A stretch of 64,000 nucleotides of DNA. It comes from Actinernus sp. WN-2022. Its lineage: Eukaryota; Cnidaria; Anthozoa; Actiniaria; Actinernidae. Positions within the stretch are counted from its first letter, which is position 1. Each line of letters opens with the position of its first letter. The notes under the pieces are model-generated. The model was not told the DNA's origin, made no database searches, and worked only from the letters and a program-made list of their open reading frames with translations. The stretch is from positions 10,920,095 through 10,984,094 of the forward strand of contig JAOWCC010000936.1 of NCBI GenBank assembly GCA_030867875.1. The letters are read 5' to 3'. Below, in pieces: positions 42,204-54,300 of the stretch. The translations under genes and the position numbers were made by a program.

Positions 42204-43420
42204 ACTACACTGTATTTCTGATTTGAGTTTCCTATCTTGAAATATCCAGTAGGTAATGAGTTATTGTTTAAAAAAACGCGAAAGTTCTAACTGTTCAGAT
42301 TTGAGCAGATTTCCGGCTCTCTGTGCAGCCATTATTGGCATATAAAGTGGACTATTGCGACGGATCTGGCTGAACTGAGAAAAATGTGATTGAAAAGCAT
42401 GGCCATGCGTTGAGATAGTTAGATGAGTCAAACAAGCCTTTAGATTTATTTGGCTCCAACACGGTGTTAAATTGTTCACATTTCTGGCGTGCCATTATCC
42501 ATAGCCGGGTCATTTATTTCTATTTTCTTATCTGTGAATTTGACGCGACGCAAAAACTCTAAAATTCGCTTTGCTTATACATTGCTCATCTGTTTCCATC
42601 TTCTAATGAGCTTTTTAGGTGCAGTAGAAGTCTTTTTCTTCTTTTTGAACTCTTCTAAACTGTCTAAACTTAGGACATCCGACATAAGATGTCGAACACG
42701 TACAGGAAATGGAAACAATGTGAACTGTGTGAACGAAACTTGCTATACAACTAGCGGATTCTGTTTCAGTGTAGTAACAGCAACTATTACCATTTACTTC
42801 TTTATTTTTTGAGGGACATCAAATCTAAAACCTTATCAGTTTCCTCTGGCCTAATAGCACTGATAGCAAAGCAGCACCCGGTCAACATGTTCCGGCAAAA
42901 TGGCGCGAATTAAACAGATTAGCAGTTATGTGGACACATAAACTTCTGATCACAGTACCGCACCGGTATATTTTAAAAGTGACAGTTCTTTTGCTTGAAG
43001 CAGGCCTTTTCTGTTTAATGAGTATATTTGAAAGTGAGTGGATCCCAAAACCGATCAATGCTAAGGACTAATCTTCAATTTCCAAATTGATACTGTCACT
43101 TTGGAAATGTCATAATCATTTAGTTTGTTTGCGGCACGTGACGTGGCGCTAGTACATACTACATTTTTTCACTCAATCATTCACAAGAGGCGATGTTGTG
43201 ACTGTGAAAGGACCGTCTAAGTCAAAAGTGCGGTATCTCTCAAGCCGACAACACTGTATTTCCTATCTTGAAATATCCAGTAGGTAATGAGTCATTGTTT
43301 AAAACAAACGCGAAAGTTCTAACTGTTCAGATTTGAGCAGATTTCCGGCTCTGTGCAGCCATTATTGCCATACAAAGTCGCAAAAACTCAAAAGTTCGCT
43401 TTGCTAAAACATTCCCCATC

Positions 43421-44949
43421 TGTTTCCATCTTCGAATGAGATTTTTAGGTGCATTATATGTCTTTTTGTGACTTGTTTCTGCGCCGGTATCTTACTTACA
43501 ACCTGTTAAACAAAGCGATAAAAAATCTTCCGACATCGACCATGTACAGGAAACGGAAATAGGCTTATCATATGAGTCTAGTATTTTTATCGGCTAGTTT
43601 CATACTAACATCCTAAAGAAATAAGAACATTCGGAGCAAGGGCGAGGTACCAACAACACCGAAAAAAAATACAGGAGTTCCCGAATGAAGCGAGCGTAAA
43701 ATCTCGAAAAACATACACTAGAAATGCTTACTTCTACTGAGAACCCTACTCTAAAGTGGCATCTAAACAAAATCAAGAAACATACCCAATAATAATGGCA
43801 TTTGCAAAATATTGTTTTGGTTTATTGTGAATGATAATTGTCTCTTCTAATCCTCTGTAATATTATTTTGTAGCTGCAGAACCCCCCACCCACAAATACA
43901 ATATATGGTCCACTCTTTACAATAAGCTATTCCTTTTCCCTCTACTTATTTGTTATTGAAAATTTTGAAGAAATTCCCTTTAGTAGTTTATCGTCGCATA
44001 AATACCACAGAACGAGTCCTTCATCTCCCTTGTATTATATTCCAACATGTTAAAGTTCACAGTAAAAACAGCCCAGCACGTTATCTACGTTATTCTAGTA
44101 TAAGGCTGTCTGTAGACAACTGTCTAAAGGAATGTGATATGCTATAAAAATGACCCAGTGTCTGGTTAAGATCCGGATTATTTGCATATGGACATCGTGG
44201 CAAATTTTGAGGTTAATCGAAGCGAGAAGAACACAAAAAAACATCAAAAGTACCAATATTCGCTGAATGCATTTTCAATGTACCCGAGATAAATTAACTC
44301 GGATAACTCTAGAAGTTTTCAAGTGTTTCACACGTTCATTGTATGATTACTCTGATGGTCTCTACCGTTTTCATCTTCTCATTTATTATCAGTTATATAG
44401 TTAGAGAACATTTTGTAAAAGAGTCACTACGCACTTTGTATTCCTTTGGCTTTAAAACAGCTTTTCAATAGCGTGAATTTGGAGCATAAATGACCGCAGT
44501 ACCGAAAATAATGTTCTTGCTGATTAACGAATGAGACACCTCAAAACCTGAATTGCATCCTCATATTATACAGATTACAGGCAACGTATTATGATTGAGT
44601 TAATGTGAAATATGTTATCGTGCATAAAGACATCTCATTTTTTCAGACTTAAGACACGTAGTTGATCACATCCGTCTAAACCGTTAGCGACGAGGACGAG
44701 GAATTTCGCATACGTCGTGGATTGCGACAGAGAAAATGGAAATCACGGGGTTACAGCGTTTTGCATGAAATTTCATCGTTCGTGCTTGTGATTGGGCGTA
44801 CAACATATGTAATTACACGTTCGCGTTCCTGGTTGGTTGTTTGAAATTTCCATATCCTTTATATTTACATAAGTTTCAGTAGGTAAATCTCGAGCTCAGT
44901 ACCTATGAAACGCCATTACGCCTTGGTCCTGGAGAGCAATGTATGCATT
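43421..44949. other. Intergenic, nothing recognised
   Basis: About 1.5 kb of AT-rich unique sequence. A short open frame at 43950-44147 has no domain and is not called. Confidence 0.45.
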
Positions 44950-45466
44950 TTCTTAATAAAAATGTTAACAAGCAAAGCGTGTCAATGTCATTGAAATACA
45001 CAGAAAGTACGTTTTCGTATCATCTTTCGAAATGTTCATCGTTTTATTCTATTAGATTTAATTTGGTAACGTAAACAAAATACTACATCCATACTTAACA
45101 GTTGTGTTATGTCTATTTTTATTACAGGTCTCCAATTCGTCCCTATAGCTCAAGGCTACTAAGTATAAGTCTTTAAAGGTTTTCAAAACCGTACCGTACC
45201 AAAATCATATTATTTGAGTGTATACAGAAAACTGCCTGGAGTACTATTTCATGACCAACCGCGCATACAAAGAAAGGCATACAACACTTGTCCATGTCGA
45301 CGCATGTTTCACTTCATTTAGAAATGATTATGCATAAGATTGTTTTTAAGATTGTTTTCGTTTCCGGGAGTTATACAATAATATGTACTGGGTGCCTTTT
45401 CTGTACATGGCAGTTGTAGATTGAATCAGATTAAATTTTAAAATTATTTTTAGATTGTACACATTT

Positions 45467-48436
45467 GTTGGTGATTGTATATCGTGCATAAACTTATCTT
45501 ACTCTTGTTGCCACTATTTGCAGACATAGTTTGTACGAGTTAATTGTGCAGTTTTTGTTTGCGAATGACTCCAGCGAGCTGTCAAGATTTGTCATATGTC
45601 GCTATACAATGACGTCGACGTATTTCTTGTGATACACAATTCATATATGTAATTAATTGCATTCGTTGCTGATTGTATATCGTGCATAAACTTATCTTAC
45701 TCTTGTTGCCACTATTTGCAGACATAGTTTGTACGAGTTAATTGTGCAGTTTTTGTTTGCGAATGACTCCAGCGAGCTGTCAAGATTTGTCATATGTCGC
45801 TATACAATGGCGTCGACGTATTTCTTGTGATACACAATTCATATATGTAATTAATTGCATTCGTTGCTGATTGTATATCGTGCATAAACTTATCTTACTC
45901 TTGTTGCCACTATTTGCAGACATAGTTTGTACGAGTTAATTGTGCAGTTTTTGTTTGCGAATGACTCCAGCGAGCTGTCAAGATTTGTCATATGTCGCTA
46001 TACAATGACGTCGACGTATTTCTTGTGATACACAATTCATATATGTAATTAATTGCATTCGTTGCTGATTGTATATCGTACATAAACTTATCTTACTCTT
46101 GTTGCCACTATTTGCAGACATAGTTTGTACGAGTTAATTGTGCAGTTTTTGTTTGCGAATGACTCCAGCGAGCTGTCAAGATTTGTCATATGTCGCTATA
46201 CAATGGCGTCGACGTATTTCTTGTGATACACAATTCATATATGTAATTAATTGCATTCGTTGCTGATTGTATATCGTGCATAAACTTATCTTACTCTTGT
46301 TGCCACTATTTGCAGACATAGTTTGTACGAGTTAATTGTGCAGTTTTTGTTTGCGAATGACTCCAGCGAGCTGTCAAGATTTGTCATATGTCGCTATACA
46401 ATGACGTCGACGTATTTCTTGTGATACACAATTCATATATGTAATTAATTGCATTCGTTGCTGATTGTATATCGTACATAAACTTATCTTACTCTTGTTG
46501 CCACTATTTGCAGACATAGTTTGTACGAGTTAATTGTGCAGTTTTTGTTTGCGAATGACTCCAGCGAGCTGTCAAGATTTGTCATATGTCGCTATACAAT
46601 GACGTCGACGTATTTCTTGTGATACACAATTCATATATGTAATTAATTGCATTCGTTGCTGATTGTATATCGTGCATAAACTTATCTTACTCTTGTTGCC
46701 ACTATTTGCAGACATAGTTTGTACGAGTTAATTGTGCAGTTTTTGTTTGCGAATGACTCCAGCGAGCTGTCAAGATTTGTCATATGTCGCTATACAATGG
46801 CGTCGACGTATTTCTTGTGATACACAATTCATATATGTAATTAATTGCATTCGTTGCTGATTGTATATCGTGCATAAACTTATCTTACTCTTGTTGCCAC
46901 TATTTGCAGACATAGTTTGTACGAGTTAATTGTGCAGTTTTTGTTTGCGAATGACTCCAGCGAGCTGTCAATATTTGTCATATGTCGCTATACAATGGCG
47001 TCGACGTATTTCTTGTGATACACAATTCATATATGTAATTAATTGCATTCGTTACTGATTGTATATCGTACATAAACTTATCTTACTCTTGTTGCCACTA
47101 TTTGCAGACATAGTTTGTACGAGTTAATTGTGCAGTTTTTGTTTGCGAATGACTCCAGCGAGCTGTCAAGATTTGTCATATGTCGCTATACAATGACGTC
47201 GACGTATTTCTTGTGATACACAATTCATATATGTAATTAATTGCATTCGTTGCTGAGTGTATATCGTGCATAAACTTATCTTACTCTTGTTGCCACTATT
47301 TGCAGACATAGTTTGTACGAGTTAATTGTGCAGTTTTTGTTTGCGAATGACTCCAGCGAGCTGTCAAGATTTGTCATATGTCGCTACACAATGGCGTCAA
47401 CGTATTTCTTGTGATACACAATTCATATATGTAATTAATTGCATTCGTTTCTGATTGTATATCGTGCATAAACTTATCTTTCTCTTGTTGCCACTATTTG
47501 CAGACATAGTTTGTACGAGTTAATTGTGCAGTTTTTGTTTGCGAATGACTCCAGCGAGCTGTCAAGTTTTGTCATATGTCGCTATACAATGGCGTCGACG
47601 TATTTCTTGTGATACACAATTCATATATGTAATTCATTGCATTCGTTGCTGATTGTATATCGTGCATAAACTTATCTTACTCTTGTTGCCACTATTTGCA
47701 GACATAGTTTGTACGAGTTAATTGTGCAGTTTTTGTTTGCGAATGACTCCAGCGAGCTGTCAAGATTTGTCATATGTTGCTATACAATGGCGTCAACGTA
47801 TTTCTTGTGATACACAATTCATATATGTAATTAATTGCATTCGTTTCTGATTGTATATCGTGCATAAACTTATCTTTCTCTTGTTGCCACTATTTGCAGA
47901 CATAGTTTGTACGAGTTAATTGTGCAGTTTTTGTTTGCGAATGACCCCAGCGAGCTGTCAAGATTTGTCATATGTCGCTATACAATGGCGTAGACGTATT
48001 TCTTGTGATACACAATTCATATATGTAATTAAATGCATTCGTTGCTGATTGTATATCGTGCATAAACTTATCTTACTCTTGTTGCCACTATTTGCAGACA
48101 TAGTTTGTACGAGTTAATTGTGCAGTTTTTGTTTGCGAATGACTCCAGCGAGCTGTCAAGATTTGTCATATGTCGCTATACAATGGCGTCAACGTATTTC
48201 TTGTGATACACAATTCATATATGTAATTAAATGCATTCGTTGCTGATTGTATATCGTGCATAAACTTATCTTACTCTTGTTGCCACTATTTGCAGACATA
48301 GTTTGTACGAGTTAATTGTGCAGTTTTTGTTTGCGAATGACTCCAGCGAGCTGTCAAGATTTGTCATATGTCGCTATACAATGGCGTCAACGTATTTCTT
48401 GTGATACACAATTAATATATGTAATTAAATGCATTC
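45467..48436. repeat. 198-bp tandem repeat, 15 units (copy 1)
   Basis: The period is exactly 198 bp (unit starts GTTGCTGATTGTATATCG at 45665, 45863, 46061, ...), giving 15 complete units plus a partial one. Units differ at a few diagnostic sites (ATGACGTCGACG or ATGGCGTCGACG; CGTGCAT or CGTACAT). These variants recur in blocks, indicating higher-order amplification. There is no spacer variability, so it is not a CRISPR array. Confidence 0.97.
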
Positions 48437-48518
48437 GTTGCTGATTGTATATCATGCATGAAGTTACTTATCGCACATAGACGTATTTCTTGTTATATTT
48501 AAATTATTCATATCCTGG

Positions 48519-48519
<1 letters not shown>

Positions 48520-48549
<30 letters not shown>

Positions 48550-48552
48550 AAT
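48520..48552. repeat. (AT)n microsatellite
   Basis: About 27 bp of alternating AT in copy 1, and 2 bp longer at the equivalent place in copy 2 (about 61359-61389). Confidence 0.9.
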
Positions 48553-48677
48553 GAATACGTTGCTAACAATTTTGAATACCATTCCGTATCAAAGATCAAC
48601 CAACTGCCCTGGGAAGGTGGAATAATGTGACTGCGATAATGGTATTTGAGCCATACAGTTAGCTGGGCATTAGTATC

Positions 48678-49147
48678 CTAAAGGTGAGTATTTTATTGTA
48701 ATACTGAAGTTGGCTTAATGGATACATATGTTATATGATTTTGGCCTGTAAATATAATGTTTGTTATATTTAATTTCGATACTACTGCGGCGTACTTCAT
48801 TTATGGTCAGTTGAGCATGCGCTCTCTGTTTGCAAAGCGTATCTGAAATCCATTTTTGTTTTAAGTTTTCGTACTATTTCTTAATTAGCCCACGCTCAGG
48901 GTTTTAGAATCAATATAGAGCAGACATATAACGTTTAATTTGTTTTGGTATATTCATATCATAAACTTTAAAAATAACTCTGGCATATGATAAAATTACA
49001 AAATATTTGGTTTGAGCCAGTCCGTATGAGAAAACCCGGACTATAGAGAAGCCAATCAGAGCGTTTGCAATTACAGCAATCGCGATTGCAATGAGATATG
49101 GACCGCAAAATTAATGTAATATATTTTGTTTATGCCTTGTTTTCTAG
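48678..49147 (+). other. Probable 5'-UTR exon end and first intron of the copy 1 gene
   Basis: CCTAAAG|GTGAGTA at 48683/48684 is a near-consensus donor, and TTGTTTTCTAG|GTATCG ends at 49147. The exon that follows contains the ATG at 49166. Both sites are conserved in copy 2 (donor at 61522/61523). Confidence 0.5.
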
Positions 49148-49165
49148 GTATCGCGCAACATCATC

Positions 49166-51374
49166 ATGGCAGATATGTCACCAAATGAACCTGTTGGTTT
49201 TAAGGTACTGTATGTTTGAAATTGCAACTTATACTTAAGCTTTGTGGTAGTTTTCGTTTAATTGCCCAGGTTTTAATCAATACATATATATATATTCTCT
49301 GTGTATTGTATGTATATCTCGACTTTTGATTGGCATTGGATCAAAGTTGTTGTTAAAGGCAAGCATTACCATGATCACCAAATTGTGACTGTTGGTAGAC
49401 ATATAATTACTAATGCCGGATTTTTGTTATTATTATTTTAATTATATAGGTAACATTACGGGAAGTTGAAACATGGGTTGCTGATCATGTCATGAGTAGC
49501 AAAGGGGAAAAGATGACAAAAAAGGAGACGTTTTGGATCAAATTCAAGGAAGGAAATCCAATCATAACCGATCAACAACGAGATCTCTTTTTTGCTTTCT
49601 TTGGCGTCGCTCTTTCGAAAGGTACGTGTGGTATAAGAAACGTAAACGTCGTATAAAAGATGGGGAAAAAATAGGATACAAGGGTATCATGCTTAGAGAG
49701 CCAGTAACGAATAGCACTGAATTTCAGCTCGATGTGATTCAATCTTGGGCAGACCATTCACTAATGGTGGGTACTCCTACATATATCCTTTTAAAAGAAC
49801 AACTGTGGATTGAATTTACAAAACATATTAATATCAAAGGCAATGACAAAGAAAGAGCGCGTTTTTTCTCATTATTCGGAGAGCACGTTCTTGGAAATGG
49901 GGTGTTTGCTAACGTGATTACAAGGAAGAAGAAGCTGAGTTGCATAAAATTTAGCCGGTCCGAGGAATGTCAGAATGAACAAAATGTTTCTCAAGTCGGT
50001 GAGGTTTCTCAAGGCGGTGAAGATCTTGAGCATCAAACGGAAGCTCCGACTTCCTCAGTCAGTGACAGTGTAGGAAATGAAGACATGGCACCGAGAAAAA
50101 GGTTAAAGAAAGAGGTTCTCGGCAACGACAATTTTGGGCAGGAATTCGAGCCTTTGGGTTTTTCTTCTCCAAGCGACTGTGACGAGGTCCAACGTCCACA
50201 TTCACACGATACTCTCCAGGACGACGATATTGGACGGGAATATGAGCCAGTAGATGATACTAGCTCTTTCAATGATTGTGAGTTCCATCATGACGAAGAG
50301 ATGGAAATAACACGAGAAAAAGAGAAAAAAGATGCTCTCCAGGTTGCCGACTTCAGGCTACAGTCAGTTGATACCCCCCTTATGGATGACGACGAGATTA
50401 AGATTACCCGAAAAAGAGAGGGACAACGAAACATTCCAGGACAACACGATGCTCTTGACGATTCCTCTCTCGACGAGTACGAAGCAGATGTTGGAATGGC
50501 CAAGAAGAAACGAAAAAGACTGAACGCCGTTGACGAGTCCTTGTATGCTTCTCTCAGTGATAGTGACGAAAATAAAAAGATGACACCCCAAAAAGGAAAA
50601 AAAACAAGTATTCGGGATAATAATGATGATTCCCATGTGGTAGAAGGTGATAAAGGTTTAGACAACCAGATTCTTTTCGATCGTTACCATAAGCGGATAA
50701 AAATGTTTTTGCCTAGGCATTTGCCGTCAAAACCAAAGACGTTTCAAAAGTATCTCACCGACGTTTTTCCATCAAATGATGATTTCAATGGCCAAAGGCG
50801 AGAAATCCAGGTTCGCTGTGGCACAACACCATCATACCATGATGCAAGAATACGATCCCTCGTAGCTTCATCGTTTCCCCCAATTACAGTTGGTAAGCTT
50901 GCCGCGTCCAGTTGCGATATCACTTTTCTTGGTGACACCTTTCCTCAGTTTAGTCATCAAAGTAAAGGGAATTTCAAATGTGAAATATGCATCCCCTATC
51001 AAAAGTGGGCGAAGGATAAGAAGAGGCCGCATTCGAGAATGAAGTTCAGGAAGCAAGGACGAATTGATGATGTGTTAGATGGCACAGCCATCCTCAGGTT
51101 TTCTGGCTTGGTACAGACAAGCGAACACGCCTGTTCAGACTATCACAAAGAAGCTGTGGACTTCTTTAAGGCAACGGAAGATAGCACAGCACCATCACTG
51201 AAACATCCCAAACCTGAAGCCAGTTCTACCAAATTTCATGGCCAGCAGGAAATCAACAAATTCTTCATTCCTTTAAACGAGGAAAGACCTCCAGATCGTT
51301 CACCACGGGACAGAAGGAAACGGTTAAATGCTGTTATCTCTGGGATCTGGAGGTCGTGCCACAATTCTCCCTAG
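49166..51374 (+). pseudogene. Copy 1: N-terminal part of transposase-like gene, frameshifted
   Basis: A short coding exon (ATG 49166 to 49204, donor AAG|GTACTG) joins in frame to an exon starting at 49450 (acceptor TATATAG). That frame meets TAA at 49654-49656. Copy 2 has one extra A/T-tract base here and reads through. After the indel, coding continues in the shifted frame to 51374. The protein has an N-terminal conserved domain of ~170 residues, a long acidic low-complexity region rich in SDxDE and KKR patches, and a region near 50680-51170 with a Cys/His cluster (FKCEIC ... HACSDYH). The next coding block (from 51218 in another frame) is probably the same gene, implying a second break or a small intron. 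Confidence 0.65.
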
Positions 51375-54300
51375 ACCGCCAAATAAGGCGTACCACGGCG
51401 AAGACGCTGTTCAACCAACAGCTGGCCTCAGGTGAAATTTTCTGTTTCAAAAGACATGAAGGTCACGAGCTTTGTTGCCAGTACCAATTTTGGAGGAATA
51501 CGCATCCACTCGACTCGAAGAATCTCTTAGAGAAGGCAAGCAGAACAGCGAAATCAATGTACGTTCCTATGGTACATACCATAAATGTAAATGGAGAGGA
51601 AATACAATTGAAAGGAGGGATAAAGAGTCTGAATCCTCCTTGTACAGAATATGCAAGTTCTCGTGGTGACCATCCTTATACATGTACTAATTGTGCAGCT
51701 CAGTATAGGGACCTGAAGGATGTGTTAAGGCACAGGGATAAGGGAAGTTTAAGTGGAATGACTGACAGACTTGGCTTGAGAGGCATGAATAAGCGATACT
51801 CAAAGAGGGATGAAGTCGAGGCTGCACTTGAACGGGAGGTCAAGAAGAGAAAGGAAGTTGAAAAGCAGGTAAAAGAACTGGTGAAAGTGAAGCTTACGGA
51901 AAAAGAATGGGAAAATTGTTTGATGGACTCTTGTTTGAATGGCGACGAAGAAAAGCTAGTGGTTGATTTAATTCGTTTGTTCAAAATGGGGGTATCCAAA
52001 GTGAAACCGGTTCAACTTATGGTTTTAAGGAATCTAACTTCGAAGCTGTTGAAAAAGAACAACAATCACTATGTTGATTTGATGAAGGACATCAGCAGTC
52101 TCTTTAAAAACGAGCTTGGGAGTACCAATTATGCGCTGCTTGCAGACATATTTGGTTTGGCGTGCGAGACAACAGCTGCATTACATGCTAAAGAAACCAG
52201 ATTAGATGCTGGTCTCAATCATCAGGTACTGGACAAAGTAGCAAATATTTTTAAAGGGCTTCCAGTAAACGAGTCAAGTGATGGGGCAAGAAGCTTAAGA
52301 TATCTTCAGCCCCGGATAACTAACGAAGGAGAAGTGCTTCTGTTAGGCAAGGCATGGGACCCAGATGTTCAACAATGGTCTAAGGAAAAACTTCCCATTC
52401 CACGCAGAAATGTAACCATGGGTGATCTTGATGACTACACTGCACTGAAAAGGATGATCGACGATCTGATTGAAAAAGATATGTTTGCAAAGAATGTGTC
52501 AATTCATAACTTCACCACTCTAGCATCGTTAGAGAAACCTTCTCTGATCTATTGCATTTGGCCCACTAGAGATAAAGGCTACAGGGCTATCCATCTCCTA
52601 AAATATTGGGAGAACCTGAGAAAATTATGCTTCTACGAAAAGCCAGGAAAAGCACGGGAATCACCAATTAACCTAATGACGTTCTCTACAGATTCTGCGG
52701 GATTTTCGCTATCAGCTGCTGTCAAATTAATGACCCCTGTGCAATACGAGGTTACAGATGGAGTTCTCTTTCTTGGTCTTGGTATAGAGGAAGAACGATT
52801 TCTCGCTCCATATTACTGGAAACTCCCAGCAATTGCCAGTTTAGATTATGACCACGAGCAAATATTGTTTCTGAAGAATCTCAAATACGAAACGAGAGAA
52901 CTGACCTTCTGGGAGGATGGTGAGGGTACGACGTCTCGACTTGCCACCATACAGCATTTGCAGGACCTGAAGAACCGCTGTCAAACTATGGGAAAGGATT
53001 GCGGCTTTAATGCAACATATCTGATATTGGTGTATTTCTGTGATCAAAACTCAGATGCATGTGAACGGCTTTTCATAACACGAATTGCCGATCTTTTGGA
53101 TGAACATATCCCAGGTTCCCAAGCCACTAGTCTTTACATTAGAGCAGTTTGCTGTCTAATGGAACCTTTCCGTAAGCAAGATTTTGGATGTCCAGCGGAT
53201 GTTCAAGAATCGGTGTCATGTGCAATAACAGTGTTCCGTCTGTGGCGAAGAGTGTTGGAGCTCAAGAAAGTAGCTTTGCATTCCAAGCCAGGAGCAAAGA
53301 CGAATCCTTCAAAACGCGGTAAATTCATTACATATGGATGCTACACAACTGCCGAAATCCTTTTCGCCGCCGCTACGCTTTATCAGCTGGCTATGTTTCT
53401 TCATTTTAAAGATCTTGGGTTAGCTTGGAGCTCACCCTATAACAGTGGCACCAAGTCGACTGAGCGTATAATAAGCGAAATGCAAGGAAAACCGAATGAA
53501 CTTCAATCTCTTGATTCGCAACCCACACTTGCCGATATGGTAGACAAGAGCTCCAAGGTCCAGTTTAATGTTAATGCAAAGAAACGTCTTGCCCAAGCTG
53601 GAGTCCAAGTTAAGCAGTCTGCTAAACGGAGACAACGGGCATTTGCTTTCAAAAAGCATGAAGCAAATGTAACAAATGAATACAGTTACCCTTCAAGTTA
53701 CGACGACTTTAGAGATGAACAAAGGTCAGCACATTACCGGGGAGTGGAAGCGGCTCAAGTTATGATGACATCATATATGCCTGCTGAATGTGTTGCACTT
53801 TTGAAGAGTTCCGGATATTGGGATATACCTTACACCTTCGAGCATCCAAGTGGAATGTATATAGTTACCAGACCGCCTCCCGAGAGTTATAACAGGCTAA
53901 ATATATCATATGCTGATTCTAAAGATAGGATAGTAAAAGATGTAAAAGAAAATGACGTGGATGAGTGTGAAGAGTCTGTTGTTGATGATATAGATGAGAT
54001 TGTAGATGAAAATGACGAGCTTCTTGACGATGCATTAGGAGACGACAACGACAAACCAAAGGGAAATAAATGGAAAATCAGCAAAGTGGTGAATGGGAAA
54101 ACGACATACATCCATGTCAAACAAGCCATCAAACTTCTTCTTCCAAGGGAATACATTGCTCGATCTCGTCAAAAGAGGCATTGGGCTTCAAAATATCTTC
54201 CTGGAAAGGTTCCAATAGATCCTAGCCATGACGTCGTTAAGTTTTGTAATATTGCTTTAAAGGCAATGTTAAAAGGGAAAAAAGTATTCGATGTTGTTAG

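Larger units (their letters stand above)
34440..43420. repeat. Array of ~1-kb tandem/dispersed repeats, interrupted by two insertions
   Basis: Shared blocks recur in the same order: CCATAGCCGGGTCATTTATT (34506, 35150, 36206, 42500), the GTACCGGACCGGTATATTTT block, and CGGTATCTCTCAAGCCGAC (about 35897, 36977, 43231). The spacing of the last block is ~1080 bp, and ~1043 bp once the two insertions in the third copy are removed. The first two copies are shortened. Each full copy contains a fortuitous open frame of 105-150 codons without a recognisable domain. It is probably a satellite-like or amplified non-autonomous repeat. Confidence 0.8.

Noticed and set aside
45467..48436. CRISPR array
   Set aside because: The 198-bp units are contiguous with no unique spacers, and there are no cas genes.
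53887..54156. Serine-rich minus-strand ORFs opposite the giant gene, as at 50288-50665 too
   Set aside because: They are antisense shadows of the acidic Asp/Glu-rich coding region.
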